The notes: generated by a model not told the origin, from the sequence alone. A DNA stretch of 64,000 nucleotides from Bacillus sp. FJAT-25509 (GCF_001420605.1 NZ_LJIZ01000030.1:43197-107196); one strand, 5' to 3'; shown: positions 7,530-17,439, numbered from the stretch's first letter. Numbers and translations: made by a program.

Positions 7530-8115
7530 GGAGATTTTTTAGAAAATCATAAATATTTGCTATGTTTTTTTTAATATGTTTTTTATTTGTCTATTTGAGT
7601 TGGGTATTAGGTTAATTTCGGCAGATTTATATTATTTCAGAATATTCTAATTTTAATTCTAAAAAAATAATTTTATCGTTTATGTTTTAATTTTCATCAG
7701 AAAGAACGAATAAGTAGAGTCTACTAAAAAAGTCACAGAACCCCTTGATACATCTATGAATTTTCGCACATACTTTCATTAATTTAGTTAAAATTTATAC
7801 TCTATTAGATTAAAATATAATATTTAAAACATTCATACTATTATTGCGTAGTATTATTGAACTATGTTACAATACAAAAAATATCTTTGTAGGAAAGGAT
7901 AATTCTTCCAATATTCAAATCTACTAAAATTATTTCTTATACCCATTAGAAAACGCTTACGAAATTTATGAGGAATTATCAGTCTTCCTCCTTCAATTTT
8001 GGGAATTCAATATAAATCTCCCGTTGCAAATTGATTAGTTATTGCGCACTCTTTTAAGCAGTGTGTATTTATTTACTAAAAATACAGATTATTCACAAAA
8101 AGGGGGAGTCTTTGG
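7530..8115. other. Long AT-rich intergenic region with a cre-like site
   Basis: No open frame with a ribosome binding site was seen. At 7947-7961 a cre-like sequence (TAGAAAACGCTTACG) matches 13 of 15 positions of the CcpA site. TTGCGT and TACAAT near 7843-7875 could form a weak promoter for the permease, giving an unusually long leader. No T-box or known amino-acid riboswitch motif was recognised. Confidence 0.4.
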
Positions 8116-9534
8116 ATGAATGCTTTTTTCAGGAAAAAGTCGATTGAACAGCTTCAACAGGATGGGGCTAAAAATACCGGACTTAACCGCGTTCTAGGTT
8201 TATGGCAACTGACTGCTATTGGTTTAGGCGGTATCATAGGTGTAGGTATTTTTGTATTAACCGGTGTAGCAGCGGCTGAACACGCTGGTCCGGCAGTTCT
8301 CTTATCGTTTATTATTGCTGGTTTAGCTAGCGCAGCAGCAGCTTTGTGTTATGCAGAGTTTGCTGGATTAATACCGGTAGCCGGAAGTGCTTATACTTAT
8401 AGCTATGCTGTTTTAGGAGAAGGTACAGCTTGGTTAATCGGGTGGGATTTGTTACTCGAGTATGCCTTAGTTGTTGCAGTAGTAGCCATTGGATGGTCTG
8501 GCTACATGCAAGAGTTTTTAACACAAATGGGAGTTCACATTCCTGTATGGGCACAAGGCGCGCCTGGTACTGGAGCAGGTCACAAAGTTGACTTAATCGC
8601 CGTTTTAGTTAGTCTTGGGATTGCGGGCTTACTTACATTAGGAACTGAAATGGGTTCTAAATTTAATTCATTAATGGTTATAATCAAATTAGGTATTATT
8701 CTTTTAGTTATTGGCGTTGGAAGTTTTCATCTTAATACAGCTAACTGGCACCCATTCATGCCTTTTGGTTTTCATGGCGTTATGAGTGGAGCGGCTCTAG
8801 TATTCTTTGCTGTATTCGGATATGACACATTAACGACAGCAGCTGAAGAAGCAAAAAGACCGCAACGTGATTTACCACTTGCAGTTATCATATCATTAGC
8901 TGTCGCTTTATGTTTGTATGTTGCAATGTCACTTATTATTACTGGTATGGCTCCGTATGAAACACTTAATAACGCTGCACCTGTAGCAAAAGCTTTTAGT
9001 AATATTGGAATGAAGTGGATTACGTTAATCATTTCTGCCGCTGCAATTACAGGGATTCTATCAGTATTGTTCTCATTTATGCTTGCTGGATCACGTATTT
9101 GGTTCTCAATGAGTAGAGATGGTCTATTACCAAAATGGTTTACAAAATTACATCCTAAATATAAAACACCTTATCGTCCTACTTTATTAATTGGTTTAAT
9201 TACGGCATTTGTAGCAGGTGTTACACCAATTAACGAAGTTGCAGAATTAGTTAATATTGGAACGTTAACAGCATTTATCTTAATTTGTTCTTCTATCATT
9301 GTATTACGTGTAAAACGTCCTGAATTAAAAAGAGGATTTAAAACACCATTAGTTCCAATTATTCCATTAATCGGGATTGGATTTTCTGCTTATTTAATTG
9401 CTAGTCTTCCAGGTATTACATTTATTCGTTTTATTGTCTGGATGGCTATAGGACTTGTTGTTTATGGATTATATGGTAAGAAAAGAAGTGCACTAAATAC
9501 AGCAAATAACAATAACAAAACTAAAATAAGCTAA
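8116..9534 (+). CDS. APC-superfamily amino acid permease (CAT type)
   Basis: 472-residue integral membrane amino acid transporter with about twelve helices. The consensus unwound helix 1 region is clear as GLGGIIGVGIFVLTG (residues 38-52), and the helix 6 region as VFFAVFGYDTLTTAAEEAKRP. The layout and N-terminal sequence (short FRKK-containing tail) resemble cationic amino acid transporters such as YfnA. GGGGGAG sits eight bases before the ATG. It is a single-gene unit bounded by its own terminator. Amino acid uptake is secure from the family; the specific amino acid is not. Confidence 0.88.
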   Translation: MNAFFRKKSIEQLQQDGAKNTGLNRVLGLWQLTAIGLGGIIGVGIFVLTGVAAAEHAGPAVLLSFIIAGLASAAAALCYAEFAGLIPVAGSAYTYSYAVLGEGTAWLIGWDLLLEYALVVAVVAIGWSGYMQEFLTQMGVHIPVWAQGAPGTGAGHKVDLIAVLVSLGIAGLLTLGTEMGSKFNSLMVIIKLGIILLVIGVGSFHLNTANWHPFMPFGFHGVMSGAALVFFAVFGYDTLTTAAEEAKRPQRDLPLAVIISLAVALCLYVAMSLIITGMAPYETLNNAAPVAKAFSNIGMKWITLIISAAAITGILSVLFSFMLAGSRIWFSMSRDGLLPKWFTKLHPKYKTPYRPTLLIGLITAFVAGVTPINEVAELVNIGTLTAFILICSSIIVLRVKRPELKRGFKTPLVPIIPLIGIGFSAYLIASLPGITFIRFIVWMAIGLVVYGLYGKKRSALNTANNNNKTKIS

Positions 9535-9548
9535 ATTAGCATTAAAAA

Positions 9549-9581
9549 GTCACAAGGAAATTGATTTTCTTTGTGGCTTTT
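9549..9581 (+). terminator. Terminator after amino acid permease
   Basis: AGTCACAAGGAAA pairs with TTTTCTTTGTGGCT (with G-U pairs), followed by TTTTCT. Confidence 0.7.
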
Positions 9582-9613
9582 CTGCGTTAGTTATCCTTTA
9601 TCCTTATTCTAAA

Positions 9614-9651
9614 CAAAAAAGCATGTATCCGATTTTGTATCGAATACATGC
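9614..9651 (-). terminator. Terminator after S8 protease gene
   Basis: GCATGTAT (9621-9628) pairs exactly with ATACATGC (9644-9651), with a nested CGAT/ATCG. On the minus strand it is followed by T6G. Confidence 0.8.
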
Positions 9652-9693
9652 CCACAGTTTCCTATGTCTAATAGGCTTTTAGAAGGTCAAAAC

Positions 9694-12600
9694 TTACTTT
9701 CTTGCTCCGTCTTTTCCAACTTTATATTTACCTACTTTAGTATTAACAGCCATTACGCCAGATTTGTTGAAGTAATAGTATTTACCACTGATTTTTTTCC
9801 AGCCATTGTTAAATCTTGATCCATCGCTGTTTAAGTAGTACTTCTTACCACTTACTGTTAACCATCCAGTTTTTACTACACCATTTTTATCGAAGTAGTA
9901 GTATTTACCACTGATTGATTTCCAGCCATTGCTAAATCTTGATCCATCACTATTTAAGTAATACTTCTTACCACTTACTGTTAACCAACCAGTTTTTACT
10001 ACACCGTTTTTATCGAAATAGTAGTTTTTACCACTAATTGATTTCCAACCATTGCTAACTCTTGATCCATCGTTGTTTAAGTAATACTTTTTACCACTTA
10101 CTGTTAACCATCCAGTTTTTACTACACCGTTTTTATCAAAGTAGTAGTATTTACCGCTAATTGATTTCCAGCCATTACTAAATCTTGATCCATCGCTGTT
10201 TAAGTAATACTTCTTACCACTTATTGTTAACCAACCAGTTTTCATTACGCCAGATTTGTCGAAGTAATAGTTTTTACCACTGATTGTAGCCCATCCAGTT
10301 ACTTTAACACCTTTGCTATTGTAGTAGTATTTTTTGCCATTTTCTACTACCCAACCAGTTTTAATCGGAGCATCTGCACGATTAATTACTACTTCCTTCA
10401 CTGTTTCATTACCAGCAAGGTCAGTCGCTCTTAACGTAATTTTATTTTGTCCTTCTTTTAATGGTACAGTTACTTTATAATTTTTGCTTAGTGGTTTTAC
10501 AACATCCACTGGGCTAATTAATGGAACTTCAAATTCGTGGTTTTCACCAACGAAGAAGTTTAAGTAGCTATAGTTATCTGTTAATTTTACAGTAAATGAA
10601 GCTGTCTCTTTATTTTTGTCCACTCTTGTAGGAGCATCTAATACAGTTATTCCCGCTGCGTGAGTATCAACATAGATATGTCGAGCAATTGAGAATTTCT
10701 TATTAGCATAGTCTGTTGCTTCAACTTGTACAGTGTAAGGACCATCTTGGTCAAACGTTACAGTTGTTGAATAATTGTAGTGTCCAGTTTTTGCATCATA
10801 ATCAACTGGAACTTCTTTTCCATTAACCTTAATCGTTTTAATACGAGTATCATCTGTTACGAACCCTTTTACTGGGATATTCTTGTCACTATAAGCTCCC
10901 CATGGCTCCGGTGAGTTCGGAATATAAGCTCCAGTTTTATCTTTTTGACCATCTGTGATATAGACTAATGGAAGATCTACGTCTCCTTTTGCTGCAGTGT
11001 CTACTGCTAAGTTACCTGCATAGTCTTCAGCAACTACTTCTACATATGATTTATCTGGGTATGCTGATAAATCATATGCGGATGTATTATTATCAACTAC
11101 AGCCTTCTTTTCACCATTAACGAAAATATAATAATCTTTAACTCCAGTTTCATCGTCTGAAGCATCCCAAGCAACAACTTTCTTATCTGGATCATAAGTT
11201 GCTTGAATAGTTGGAGCATGAGTATCAATATAAACTGGAATCTTCTTAGATTGCCATTGTGCATTATCGTAGCCAATTACGGATTTAATCTCGTAATAGT
11301 ATTTACCGTCTGGCATAACTTCACCATTTACTTTACCATCCCAAATAGTTGACTCGCTATCCTCAAACGGCGTGCCTTTACCACCGTCATAAGCATTTTT
11401 GCTAACATTAGATTGAGCACTTAAACGGCGAAGGAATTTACCGCCTTTGTCAAGGATGTTATATTGTACTTCTGATGCATTTCTTAAGAATGATGGAAGA
11501 GCATTGATATCATCGCCACTGTTATCGCCGTTTGGTGAAAACGCGTAATACTTCTCTCCATCCTTTCCAGGAGCAGCTTCCCAGAATGTACTATCGCCAT
11601 CAGTTGTCATGTCATGTGCGATTTTATTATACTTTTTAAAATACGGTTGTAAATCAAAGTAACGAGTTTCACCAAGATCTTTGAATCCGTCAACGATCGG
11701 TAAACTGTCCCATTTACCGTAGAAGCCTACGTATGGAGCCGTTAAATTTGGATGACCATTTGTACCGATAAGATTTACAGAACCTTCAACGAAAATGTTG
11801 TCATGAAGATTTGCTAGAATTTCTTTACCATCTTTATCGAATCCAGGAATTTTTGCATCAGTTAAATCAATTTTCACAGTGAAATCAACAGATTGACCCG
11901 CTGGAACTTTAATCGTTTCAGGAGCATCAATTTTTGCACCATCTAATTCACCTGTTTGAAGTGCATTACGATCAACATCATCAGTTTGATAGAATTCATC
12001 TGTTAACGCATTTGTGTCAACTTTATATTCAGCATCTTTATCAGAAATATTTTTAGCTGTGAAAGTCATTGATACTTGCTTAGATTGGAAATCCTTCAAT
12101 TCGTATTTCGCTTCACCTGTTGCCTTACTATAAAAGTAAACTGGTGTTGTAACAGCATTTTCAATTTGCATCATACCTGCACCTTGACGGCGTGGTGAGA
12201 ATGGATGACCATCTAAGTCATTAATAACTTTCGCAGTATTCATTAATAATACTTTAGCTAAGTGAGTACGTTGACTTAAGTTTAAAGAACTGAAACGTTT
12301 ATCATTTTTCAAGTACTCTTGTACTAATGCAGAACCACCAGCAACGTGTGGAGCTGCCATTGAAGTACCGCTCATCACTTCATATTGGTTATTATTAACT
12401 GTTGAATAGATATTTCCACCAGGAGCAGTGATTTCAGGCTTTAGCTCAAGGCTAGGTGTAACTCCCCATGAAGTAAAGCTTGTCATGCGACCCATTTCAG
12501 GACTTTCATTTTTCGCAGTTTGAGCAACGTGTATTGTTCCTGAACCATTTATCGAATTCGCTAACGCTTGACCATCTGCTTTTGAGTTAACAAGCATCAT

Positions 12601-14184
12601 TGGGACATCCCATCCGCCTTGGTTATCGAACTGAGCCCCATTATTTGCATTCCATACGATAATCCCAGCAGCACCTGCTTGAGCAGCATACTTCGTCTTA
12701 TCAGCAAAAGTATATGTTCCACGTGCTACTAATACGATTTTACCTTTTACATCTACACCTTTATAATCATCCGGTCCACCTAATTTGTAACTTCCATCAG
12801 CGGCGTTTTTACCAAGGTTCACAACTGGAATATTTCCACTAAATTTATCTGATAGATCTTTCCAACTATCAATACCTTTACCTAAGACACTTAAACTATT
12901 ATTTCCATCAACAGTGATCGCATGTTCATAAAGATAAGCTTCATTTCCAGAAGCAGCTACTGAAATTGTATCTTTATTAAGACCAGGCGCACCTGTTACA
13001 CCAATATCAGGGTTTTGTGATAGAGGATCCCCCCATCCATCACCAATGTGATTCGAGTTACCTGAAGAAACAGCACACACAATACCATTGTCAACTGCAC
13101 GAGTAATTGCAAGATCTTCTGCACTATTCGGTTCATAAGAAGATGCTACATCTCCAAGGCTCATGTTTAATACATCAGCACCTAGTTTAATAGAATCATC
13201 GATTGCTGCAAGATAAATATCAGACCATGTAGATGGGTAGCTTGGGTCATTACTAAATACTTTCATCGCAAGAACTTGCGCTTCCGGTGCAACCCCTTTA
13301 ATCCCACCGTTTGCTTCGTCACCATTTGCAGCCGTAATTCCTGCTACGTGCATACCGTGCATAGAAGCACCTGGTCCAAGGTCTGTTACGATATCGTTTT
13401 GGTCATAATAGTTGTAACCATAAGGAACCTTGTCAGTATAGAATTTACCTGGTAAAGCTTTATCCTTTACAATTTGAGCTACTGAATCTTTTGTTAAGTC
13501 CTCTTTTGAAGGATCAGTTAATTTAAAGTCACGGTGTGTAGGGTCAATTCCTGTATCGATAATGGAGATAACCATGCCTTTACCATCGTAACCAGTATCT
13601 TTCCAAGTTTCTTTAGACTGGATAAATTGATGACTCTTCGTCATATCTGGCGTAGATGGTTCAGCTGTAGGACGGTTATATTCATTCGCTAAAAAAACAT
13701 TTTTTACACCTGAAGTAGCTTCAATTTTTTCTACATCACCAAATGCAACTACACCACTGAAACCGTTAAATGCAGTTGAAAATTGTTTTTTATAATTAAT
13801 GTTGATTCCTTTTGATTGTAACTTTGATTTTACCGAACTTTGTTGGCTATCTACTTTTGCATAAAGGCTAGCCTTTTGACTTTCAGATAAGTCCTTAAAC
13901 AACTTCCCTTGTTTTGTTGCGTATTCAACTGGTGACTGTCCGTCCACTTCAACGATCACGCGAACTTTATCTGACGCTTTTAAATTTGCTTTCGCATCAG
14001 ATACTTGGTTTTTATTTTGTAGTTCTTTTGTTTCCTGTGATTGTTTAATTTGTTCCAACTTGGATGCTAAATCACCTGGTCGGTAAGATTCAGCTGAAGT
14101 TGGTGAAACAAATGCTAAATTAGAAAGAGCAAGAGCAGATGCTAATGCATATGTAGTTATTTTACGGTTTTTCTTGTTATTCAT
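9694..14184 (-). CDS. Large secreted S8 (lactocepin/C5a-peptidase-like) serine protease
   Basis: 1496-residue exported subtilase. A signal peptide ends near PTSA-ES (about residue 32). An I9-like propeptide follows (about 55-165), then the catalytic domain with Asp210 (IIDTGIDPTH), His276 (MHGMHVAG) and Ser608 (GTSMAAPHVAG). A protease-associated insert lies between His and Ser (about 470-560). After Ser come Fn3-like/beta-sandwich domains as in lactocepin and streptococcal C5a peptidase, and finally ten GW-type repeats of about 20 residues (about 1280-1480) resembling choline-binding-type wall anchors. The ATG at 14184 has AGAGGA nine bases upstream and is preferred over 14202. Single-gene unit. 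It probably degrades proteins at the cell surface. Confidence 0.92.
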   Translation of the reverse strand: MNNKKNRKITTYALASALALSNLAFVSPTSAESYRPGDLASKLEQIKQSQETKELQNKNQVSDAKANLKASDKVRVIVEVDGQSPVEYATKQGKLFKDLSESQKASLYAKVDSQQSSVKSKLQSKGININYKKQFSTAFNGFSGVVAFGDVEKIEATSGVKNVFLANEYNRPTAEPSTPDMTKSHQFIQSKETWKDTGYDGKGMVISIIDTGIDPTHRDFKLTDPSKEDLTKDSVAQIVKDKALPGKFYTDKVPYGYNYYDQNDIVTDLGPGASMHGMHVAGITAANGDEANGGIKGVAPEAQVLAMKVFSNDPSYPSTWSDIYLAAIDDSIKLGADVLNMSLGDVASSYEPNSAEDLAITRAVDNGIVCAVSSGNSNHIGDGWGDPLSQNPDIGVTGAPGLNKDTISVAASGNEAYLYEHAITVDGNNSLSVLGKGIDSWKDLSDKFSGNIPVVNLGKNAADGSYKLGGPDDYKGVDVKGKIVLVARGTYTFADKTKYAAQAGAAGIIVWNANNGAQFDNQGGWDVPMMLVNSKADGQALANSINGSGTIHVAQTAKNESPEMGRMTSFTSWGVTPSLELKPEITAPGGNIYSTVNNNQYEVMSGTSMAAPHVAGGSALVQEYLKNDKRFSSLNLSQRTHLAKVLLMNTAKVINDLDGHPFSPRRQGAGMMQIENAVTTPVYFYSKATGEAKYELKDFQSKQVSMTFTAKNISDKDAEYKVDTNALTDEFYQTDDVDRNALQTGELDGAKIDAPETIKVPAGQSVDFTVKIDLTDAKIPGFDKDGKEILANLHDNIFVEGSVNLIGTNGHPNLTAPYVGFYGKWDSLPIVDGFKDLGETRYFDLQPYFKKYNKIAHDMTTDGDSTFWEAAPGKDGEKYYAFSPNGDNSGDDINALPSFLRNASEVQYNILDKGGKFLRRLSAQSNVSKNAYDGGKGTPFEDSESTIWDGKVNGEVMPDGKYYYEIKSVIGYDNAQWQSKKIPVYIDTHAPTIQATYDPDKKVVAWDASDDETGVKDYYIFVNGEKKAVVDNNTSAYDLSAYPDKSYVEVVAEDYAGNLAVDTAAKGDVDLPLVYITDGQKDKTGAYIPNSPEPWGAYSDKNIPVKGFVTDDTRIKTIKVNGKEVPVDYDAKTGHYNYSTTVTFDQDGPYTVQVEATDYANKKFSIARHIYVDTHAAGITVLDAPTRVDKNKETASFTVKLTDNYSYLNFFVGENHEFEVPLISPVDVVKPLSKNYKVTVPLKEGQNKITLRATDLAGNETVKEVVINRADAPIKTGWVVENGKKYYYNSKGVKVTGWATISGKNYYFDKSGVMKTGWLTISGKKYYLNSDGSRFSNGWKSISGKYYYFDKNGVVKTGWLTVSGKKYYLNNDGSRVSNGWKSISGKNYYFDKNGVVKTGWLTVSGKKYYLNSDGSRFSNGWKSISGKYYYFDKNGVVKTGWLTVSGKKYYLNSDGSRFNNGWKKISGKYYYFNKSGVMAVNTKVGKYKVGKDGARK
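9745..10236 (-). repeat. Four tandem 123-bp repeats in the protease gene
   Basis: Four head-to-tail units (9745-9867, 9868-9990, 9991-10113, 10114-10236), each encoding a 21-residue GWLT...SN repeat and a 20-residue GWKS...KT repeat. The units are nearly identical in protein and DNA. Two further, more diverged GW repeats precede them. Such arrays change copy number by recombination. Confidence 0.9.
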
Positions 14185-14768
14185 TTCTTTAGTTCCTCTC
14201 ATGAAAATTTCAAGTAAAAAATAAAATGGATTAGTATAAACTTTCTTAAAAAACTTCCCCTGTTTTTTAATACGGCAATTCGAGGAATATCGACACAGTC
14301 AATGAAAAAACTTCTCAATCAAAAACATGTCTAATTACCCCCGTTTTTTTCCAGATAATCCCCCCAATATCTCCTTTCATTGTTATTAAATTATTAAACC
14401 TATTAATGCCTGTACTTTCTTAATAATTTTTCAATTAAGTTTTTAAGGAATAATAGATAAATTAAATAATTCTTTTTTTGAGTCAAAATTCCTCCATAAA
14501 ATTCCTAATATTTTTAAAATTTTTAAATTTTCATTGCGTTTTTAATAAAAATTTGTAAAATTTTGTATTATATTAGCGTTTTAAGTATGTTTTTTATAGG
14601 CATAAAGTTCTGGGTTTTTTATGTACATAGATAAATATTCATAGACTTTTTTAATAACAGAAAAAATTCTGTAAGACTTCTGTAGTAAATTTAGGTGTTT
14701 GAAATCCCAAATAAAATAAGCATTAAGAAGGCCCATGGTTAACGAATAGCTTTAAAAAAGTCAAAAAT
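14185..14768. other. Long AT-rich intergenic region upstream of the protease
   Basis: 584 bases before the protease ATG. No convincing gene on either strand. I could not identify a well-spaced sigma-A promoter with confidence; the nearest -10-like box is TATACT on the minus strand near 14235. Confidence 0.4.
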
Positions 14769-14804
14769 TAAAAAAGACAGCAACCCACATCAGGTCGCTG
14801 TCTT
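14769..14804 (-). terminator. Terminator at end of the PTS operon
   Basis: AAGACAGC (14774-14781) pairs with GCTGTCTT (14797-14804), extended by inner pairs. It is followed on the minus strand by a T-run, 12 bases after the GH4 stop codon. Confidence 0.85.
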
Positions 14805-14815
14805 AAACATTTGTT

Positions 14816-16132
14816 TTATTTAAAAAACCTCGGTAAATATTCTTTATGTGCTTCTAGCATTTCATCAACGATTGCTACAGCTACTTTATCGTTTGCTACA
14901 AGCGGATTAATCGTCAATGCAAGAATTGCTTTTTCGCGATTTCCTTCTACAGCAGCCTCGATTGCTGTCTGTTCGAAAGATTTAATCGTTTGAATTAATC
15001 CTCGAACTGGAACTGGTAATTCCCCAATCGTCAGTGGAATTGGCCCATCTTTTGTGATGACACAGCTAACTTCTACTGCACCGTCATATGGTAAGCCTGA
15101 AATAGCTCCCTTGTTCATCGTATTTAATGGTTGGATATCTCTTGTATCATTATAAATTGATGAAATTAATCGACAAGCCGCATCAGAATAGTAAGCTCCA
15201 CCACGTTTTTCTAACTCAGGTGGTTTTACATCTAGCGATTCATCTTTATATTTTTCAAAAAGAGATGCTTCAATTTTTTGCACGACTTCTGCACGTGTTT
15301 CATTCGATTCAAAATCTTTTAATGCTCTTTCAAGCATTTCAGACGTTTTGTAATAGTAATGGTGATATGAACAAGGAATGACATTGACCGCTTTTAGGAA
15401 TTCAGGTGCCCATTCTTCAGCATCTATATTTTTTACAAAGCTAGCATTAGCAGGATCCATAATCATTTCAAGTACTTGCTCTTTTACACTAACTCCATCT
15501 AAATAAACCTCTGTGCCATATACCATATGATTTAGACCTGCAAAATCGATCCGTACACGTGAATGATCTACATTTAATAGTTTTGCAACACCCATTTCCA
15601 TTCCGATCGGTATATTACAAAGACCAATGAATCTCTTAATATTTGAATATCTTAATGCTGCTTCTGTTACCATTCCGGCTGGGTTTGTAAAGTTAAGGAT
15701 CCAAGCATTTGGACATAGCTCTTCGACTTCTTTACAAATATCCAAAATAACAGGAATTGTACGTAGGGCTTTAAACAATCCACCTGCACCGTTTGTTTCT
15801 TGACCGATTACCCCATGTTTAAGTGGAATTCTTTCATCAAGTGCGCGTGCAGCTAGTTGTCCAACACGAAGCTGTGTTGTAACAAAATCAGCATCTTTTA
15901 AAGCCTCACGACGATCATACGATAGATGAATCTCCATTGGTACTCCAGCTTTTTTGACCATGCGCTTTGCTAGTGCACCAACTATTTCTAATTTTTCGCG
16001 TCCAGCTTCGACATCAACAAGCCACAGCTCAGTTACTGGGATTTGTTCATAGCGCTTAATAATTCCTTCAACCAATTCTGGCGTATAACTTGAGCCTCCA
16101 CCTATTGTCACGATTTTAAATTTCTTTGACAT
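14816..16132 (-). CDS. licH: GH4 6-phospho-beta-glucosidase
   Basis: 438-residue glycoside hydrolase family 4 enzyme, of the NAD+ and Mn2+-dependent type that cleaves phosphorylated disaccharides by an oxidation-elimination route. The N-terminal Rossmann motif is GGGSSYTPELVEG (residues 11-23). The substrate and metal site is seen in QETNGAGGLFKALR, NFTNPAGM, GLCNIPIGM (metal Cys) and GLNHMVYG (metal His). Length is typical of LicH/CelF. The start codon overlaps the EIIA stop by one base (TAATG), so the two are translationally coupled. Cytoplasmic hydrolysis of the sugar imported by the EII genes upstream is the expected role. An amino-sugar disaccharide phosphate rather than cellobiose phosphate cannot be excluded. 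Confidence 0.9.
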   Translation of the reverse strand: MSKKFKIVTIGGGSSYTPELVEGIIKRYEQIPVTELWLVDVEAGREKLEIVGALAKRMVKKAGVPMEIHLSYDRREALKDADFVTTQLRVGQLAARALDERIPLKHGVIGQETNGAGGLFKALRTIPVILDICKEVEELCPNAWILNFTNPAGMVTEAALRYSNIKRFIGLCNIPIGMEMGVAKLLNVDHSRVRIDFAGLNHMVYGTEVYLDGVSVKEQVLEMIMDPANASFVKNIDAEEWAPEFLKAVNVIPCSYHHYYYKTSEMLERALKDFESNETRAEVVQKIEASLFEKYKDESLDVKPPELEKRGGAYYSDAACRLISSIYNDTRDIQPLNTMNKGAISGLPYDGAVEVSCVITKDGPIPLTIGELPVPVRGLIQTIKSFEQTAIEAAVEGNREKAILALTINPLVANDKVAVAIVDEMLEAHKEYLPRFFK

Positions 16133-16443
16133 TATTTTTGGCCCCTTTCATACATATCAACGAACTCTTTTGCCAAGTCTTTTACAGTCATCGCATTCAT
16201 TAAGTGATCTTGAGCATGAATCATTAATAGTGATATCTCCGTTGGAGTGCCACCTATCTCTGATTGAATAAGAGTTGTTTGAATATGGTGTGCCTCATTT
16301 AAAGCATCACCTGATTCTTTTAATTTCTTACGAGCTAATTCAAAGTCTTGTTTTTTTGCTGCTTGAATCGCTTCCATTGCAGCACTTCGACCATTTCCAC
16401 CATGAAGAATCAGTGTGAAAATTTCCGTTTCATTTTTTACCAT
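16132..16443 (-). CDS. licA: PTS lactose/cellobiose-family EIIA
   Basis: 103-residue EIIA of the lactose/N,N'-diacetylchitobiose/cellobiose family. It carries phosphate from HPr on a histidine in the conserved HAQDH motif (residues 76-80). The helical heptad-rich profile and the length match LicA/CelC. An AGAGGAGG box lies just before the ATG. It is coupled to the GH4 gene by a one-base overlap. About 140 bases separate it from EIIB, unusually wide for this operon, and that gap contains a short open remnant. Confidence 0.9.
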   Translation of the reverse strand: MVKNETEIFTLILHGGNGRSAAMEAIQAAKKQDFELARKKLKESGDALNEAHHIQTTLIQSEIGGTPTEISLLMIHAQDHLMNAMTVKDLAKEFVDMYERGQK

Positions 16444-16585
16444 AAAAACTGACCTCCTCTCTTTATTAATAAAATTTTTTTATCGTCTTAACCCTACGTT
16501 TATTAAATTTCAAAGTTATAAACCTTTAAGGTATTCATCGTATTTTTCTTGAGCAAAGATCAGAAAAGTCACTTCTCAAAAGTTA
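16444..16585 (-). other. EIIB-EIIA spacer with a short coding remnant
   Basis: On the minus strand an 18-codon frame from a GTG near 16570 reads into AQEKYDEYLKGL and a stop. It looks protein-like, with no obvious ribosome binding site. It may be the tail of a deleted gene or a chance frame. Confidence 0.25.
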
Positions 16586-16894
16586 TTACTTATTTTCAAT
16601 TAAATTGATAGCTTGCTCTAAAATAGCTTCACCATCGCACATGCCATAATTCATCATATTAATTACTTCAACTGGAATGTTTTTCTCTTCACAGATTTCT
16701 TCCATTTCTTCTAAAAGAAAACGTACTTGTGGACCTAGCAATAATACATCAGCTTCTTCGATTTCTGAACGAACAACTGATTCAGAAACTGCCCATATAC
16801 GTGCTGAAATCCCTTTTGATTCAGCAACTTTTTCCATTTTAGAAACGATTAGACTTGTTGACATACCTGCAGCGCAGCAAAGTAAGATATTCAT
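16586..16894 (-). CDS. licB: PTS lactose/cellobiose-family EIIB
   Basis: 102-residue cytoplasmic EIIB. The phosphorylated cysteine is Cys7 in the P-loop CCAAGMSTS, as in LicB/CelA. It receives phosphate from EIIA and passes it to the sugar bound by EIIC. Length is normal for the family. Its start lies 29 bases from the RDD gene stop. Order in the direction of transcription is EIIC, RDD, EIIB, EIIA, GH4, similar to the Bacillus licBCAH operon but rearranged. Confidence 0.92.
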   Translation of the reverse strand: MNILLCCAAGMSTSLIVSKMEKVAESKGISARIWAVSESVVRSEIEEADVLLLGPQVRFLLEEMEEICEEKNIPVEVINMMNYGMCDGEAILEQAINLIENK

Positions 16895-16923
16895 TATGAT
16901 TTCCTCTTTCTTTAGTAAGTTTT

Positions 16924-17439
16924 TTATGCTTCGTTCTTATTAATAACCACAAATCGACCGATTCGATCATGTACAGCTAATGATTTTTGATTAGCAAACA
17001 TGCTAATAACAGATAAGAAGAACGGGAGACCTTGAAAAATAAACATCGTCATAAATTTAAAGAAACTTCTAACAATCACTAGTAATATATAAGGTAGCAT
17101 TCCCTTTTTGTTATTAATACGAGTTACCTTCAATCGAAAAATCATCTTTCCAATTGTTGATCCTCTCAATAATAGAGTTGTTAAAACGTCATAACAAAAA
17201 TAGATTATAAGCGACTGTAGAAATGCTTCATTAAAAAGAGCCATTACCTTTACAGCTGCCTCTTGATTAGCAGCTGACTTCTGAAGCTCAATCATATTTG
17301 CCAAGACCCCCGGAAAGTTTGGAAGTCCCGTGATTCGATACACAATTGACAAGATGATTGAAACAATTATTGCATCAATGGCAAAGGCACCGATTCTTTT
17401 TAATCGAAACGAAGTAATAATTTTTTGTCGATTTTCCAT
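16924..17439 (-). CDS. RDD-family membrane protein
   Basis: 171-residue integral membrane protein of the RDD family. The Arg-Asp signature appears in RIGAFAIDAIIV near the N-terminus and in AVHDRIGRFVV near the C-terminus, with three or four hydrophobic segments between. RDD proteins are poorly characterised; some are proposed to act in ion or solute transport. Its position inside a PTS operon, between EIIC and EIIB, is not part of the classical lic/cel layout. Gaps to both neighbours are short (51 and 29 bases), so it is co-transcribed. No function is claimed. Confidence 0.8.
   Translation of the reverse strand: MENRQKIITSFRLKRIGAFAIDAIIVSIILSIVYRITGLPNFPGVLANMIELQKSAANQEAAVKVMALFNEAFLQSLIIYFCYDVLTTLLLRGSTIGKMIFRLKVTRINNKKGMLPYILLVIVRSFFKFMTMFIFQGLPFFLSVISMFANQKSLAVHDRIGRFVVINKNEA

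Noticed and set aside
7860..8115. T-box or amino-acid riboswitch before the APC permease
   Set aside because: No T-box GGTGG-type sequence, specifier loop or lysine/glycine aptamer core could be found.
9745..10236. CRISPR-like periodic repeat
   Set aside because: The 123-bp units are fully coding and encode GW wall-binding motifs; there are no spacers.
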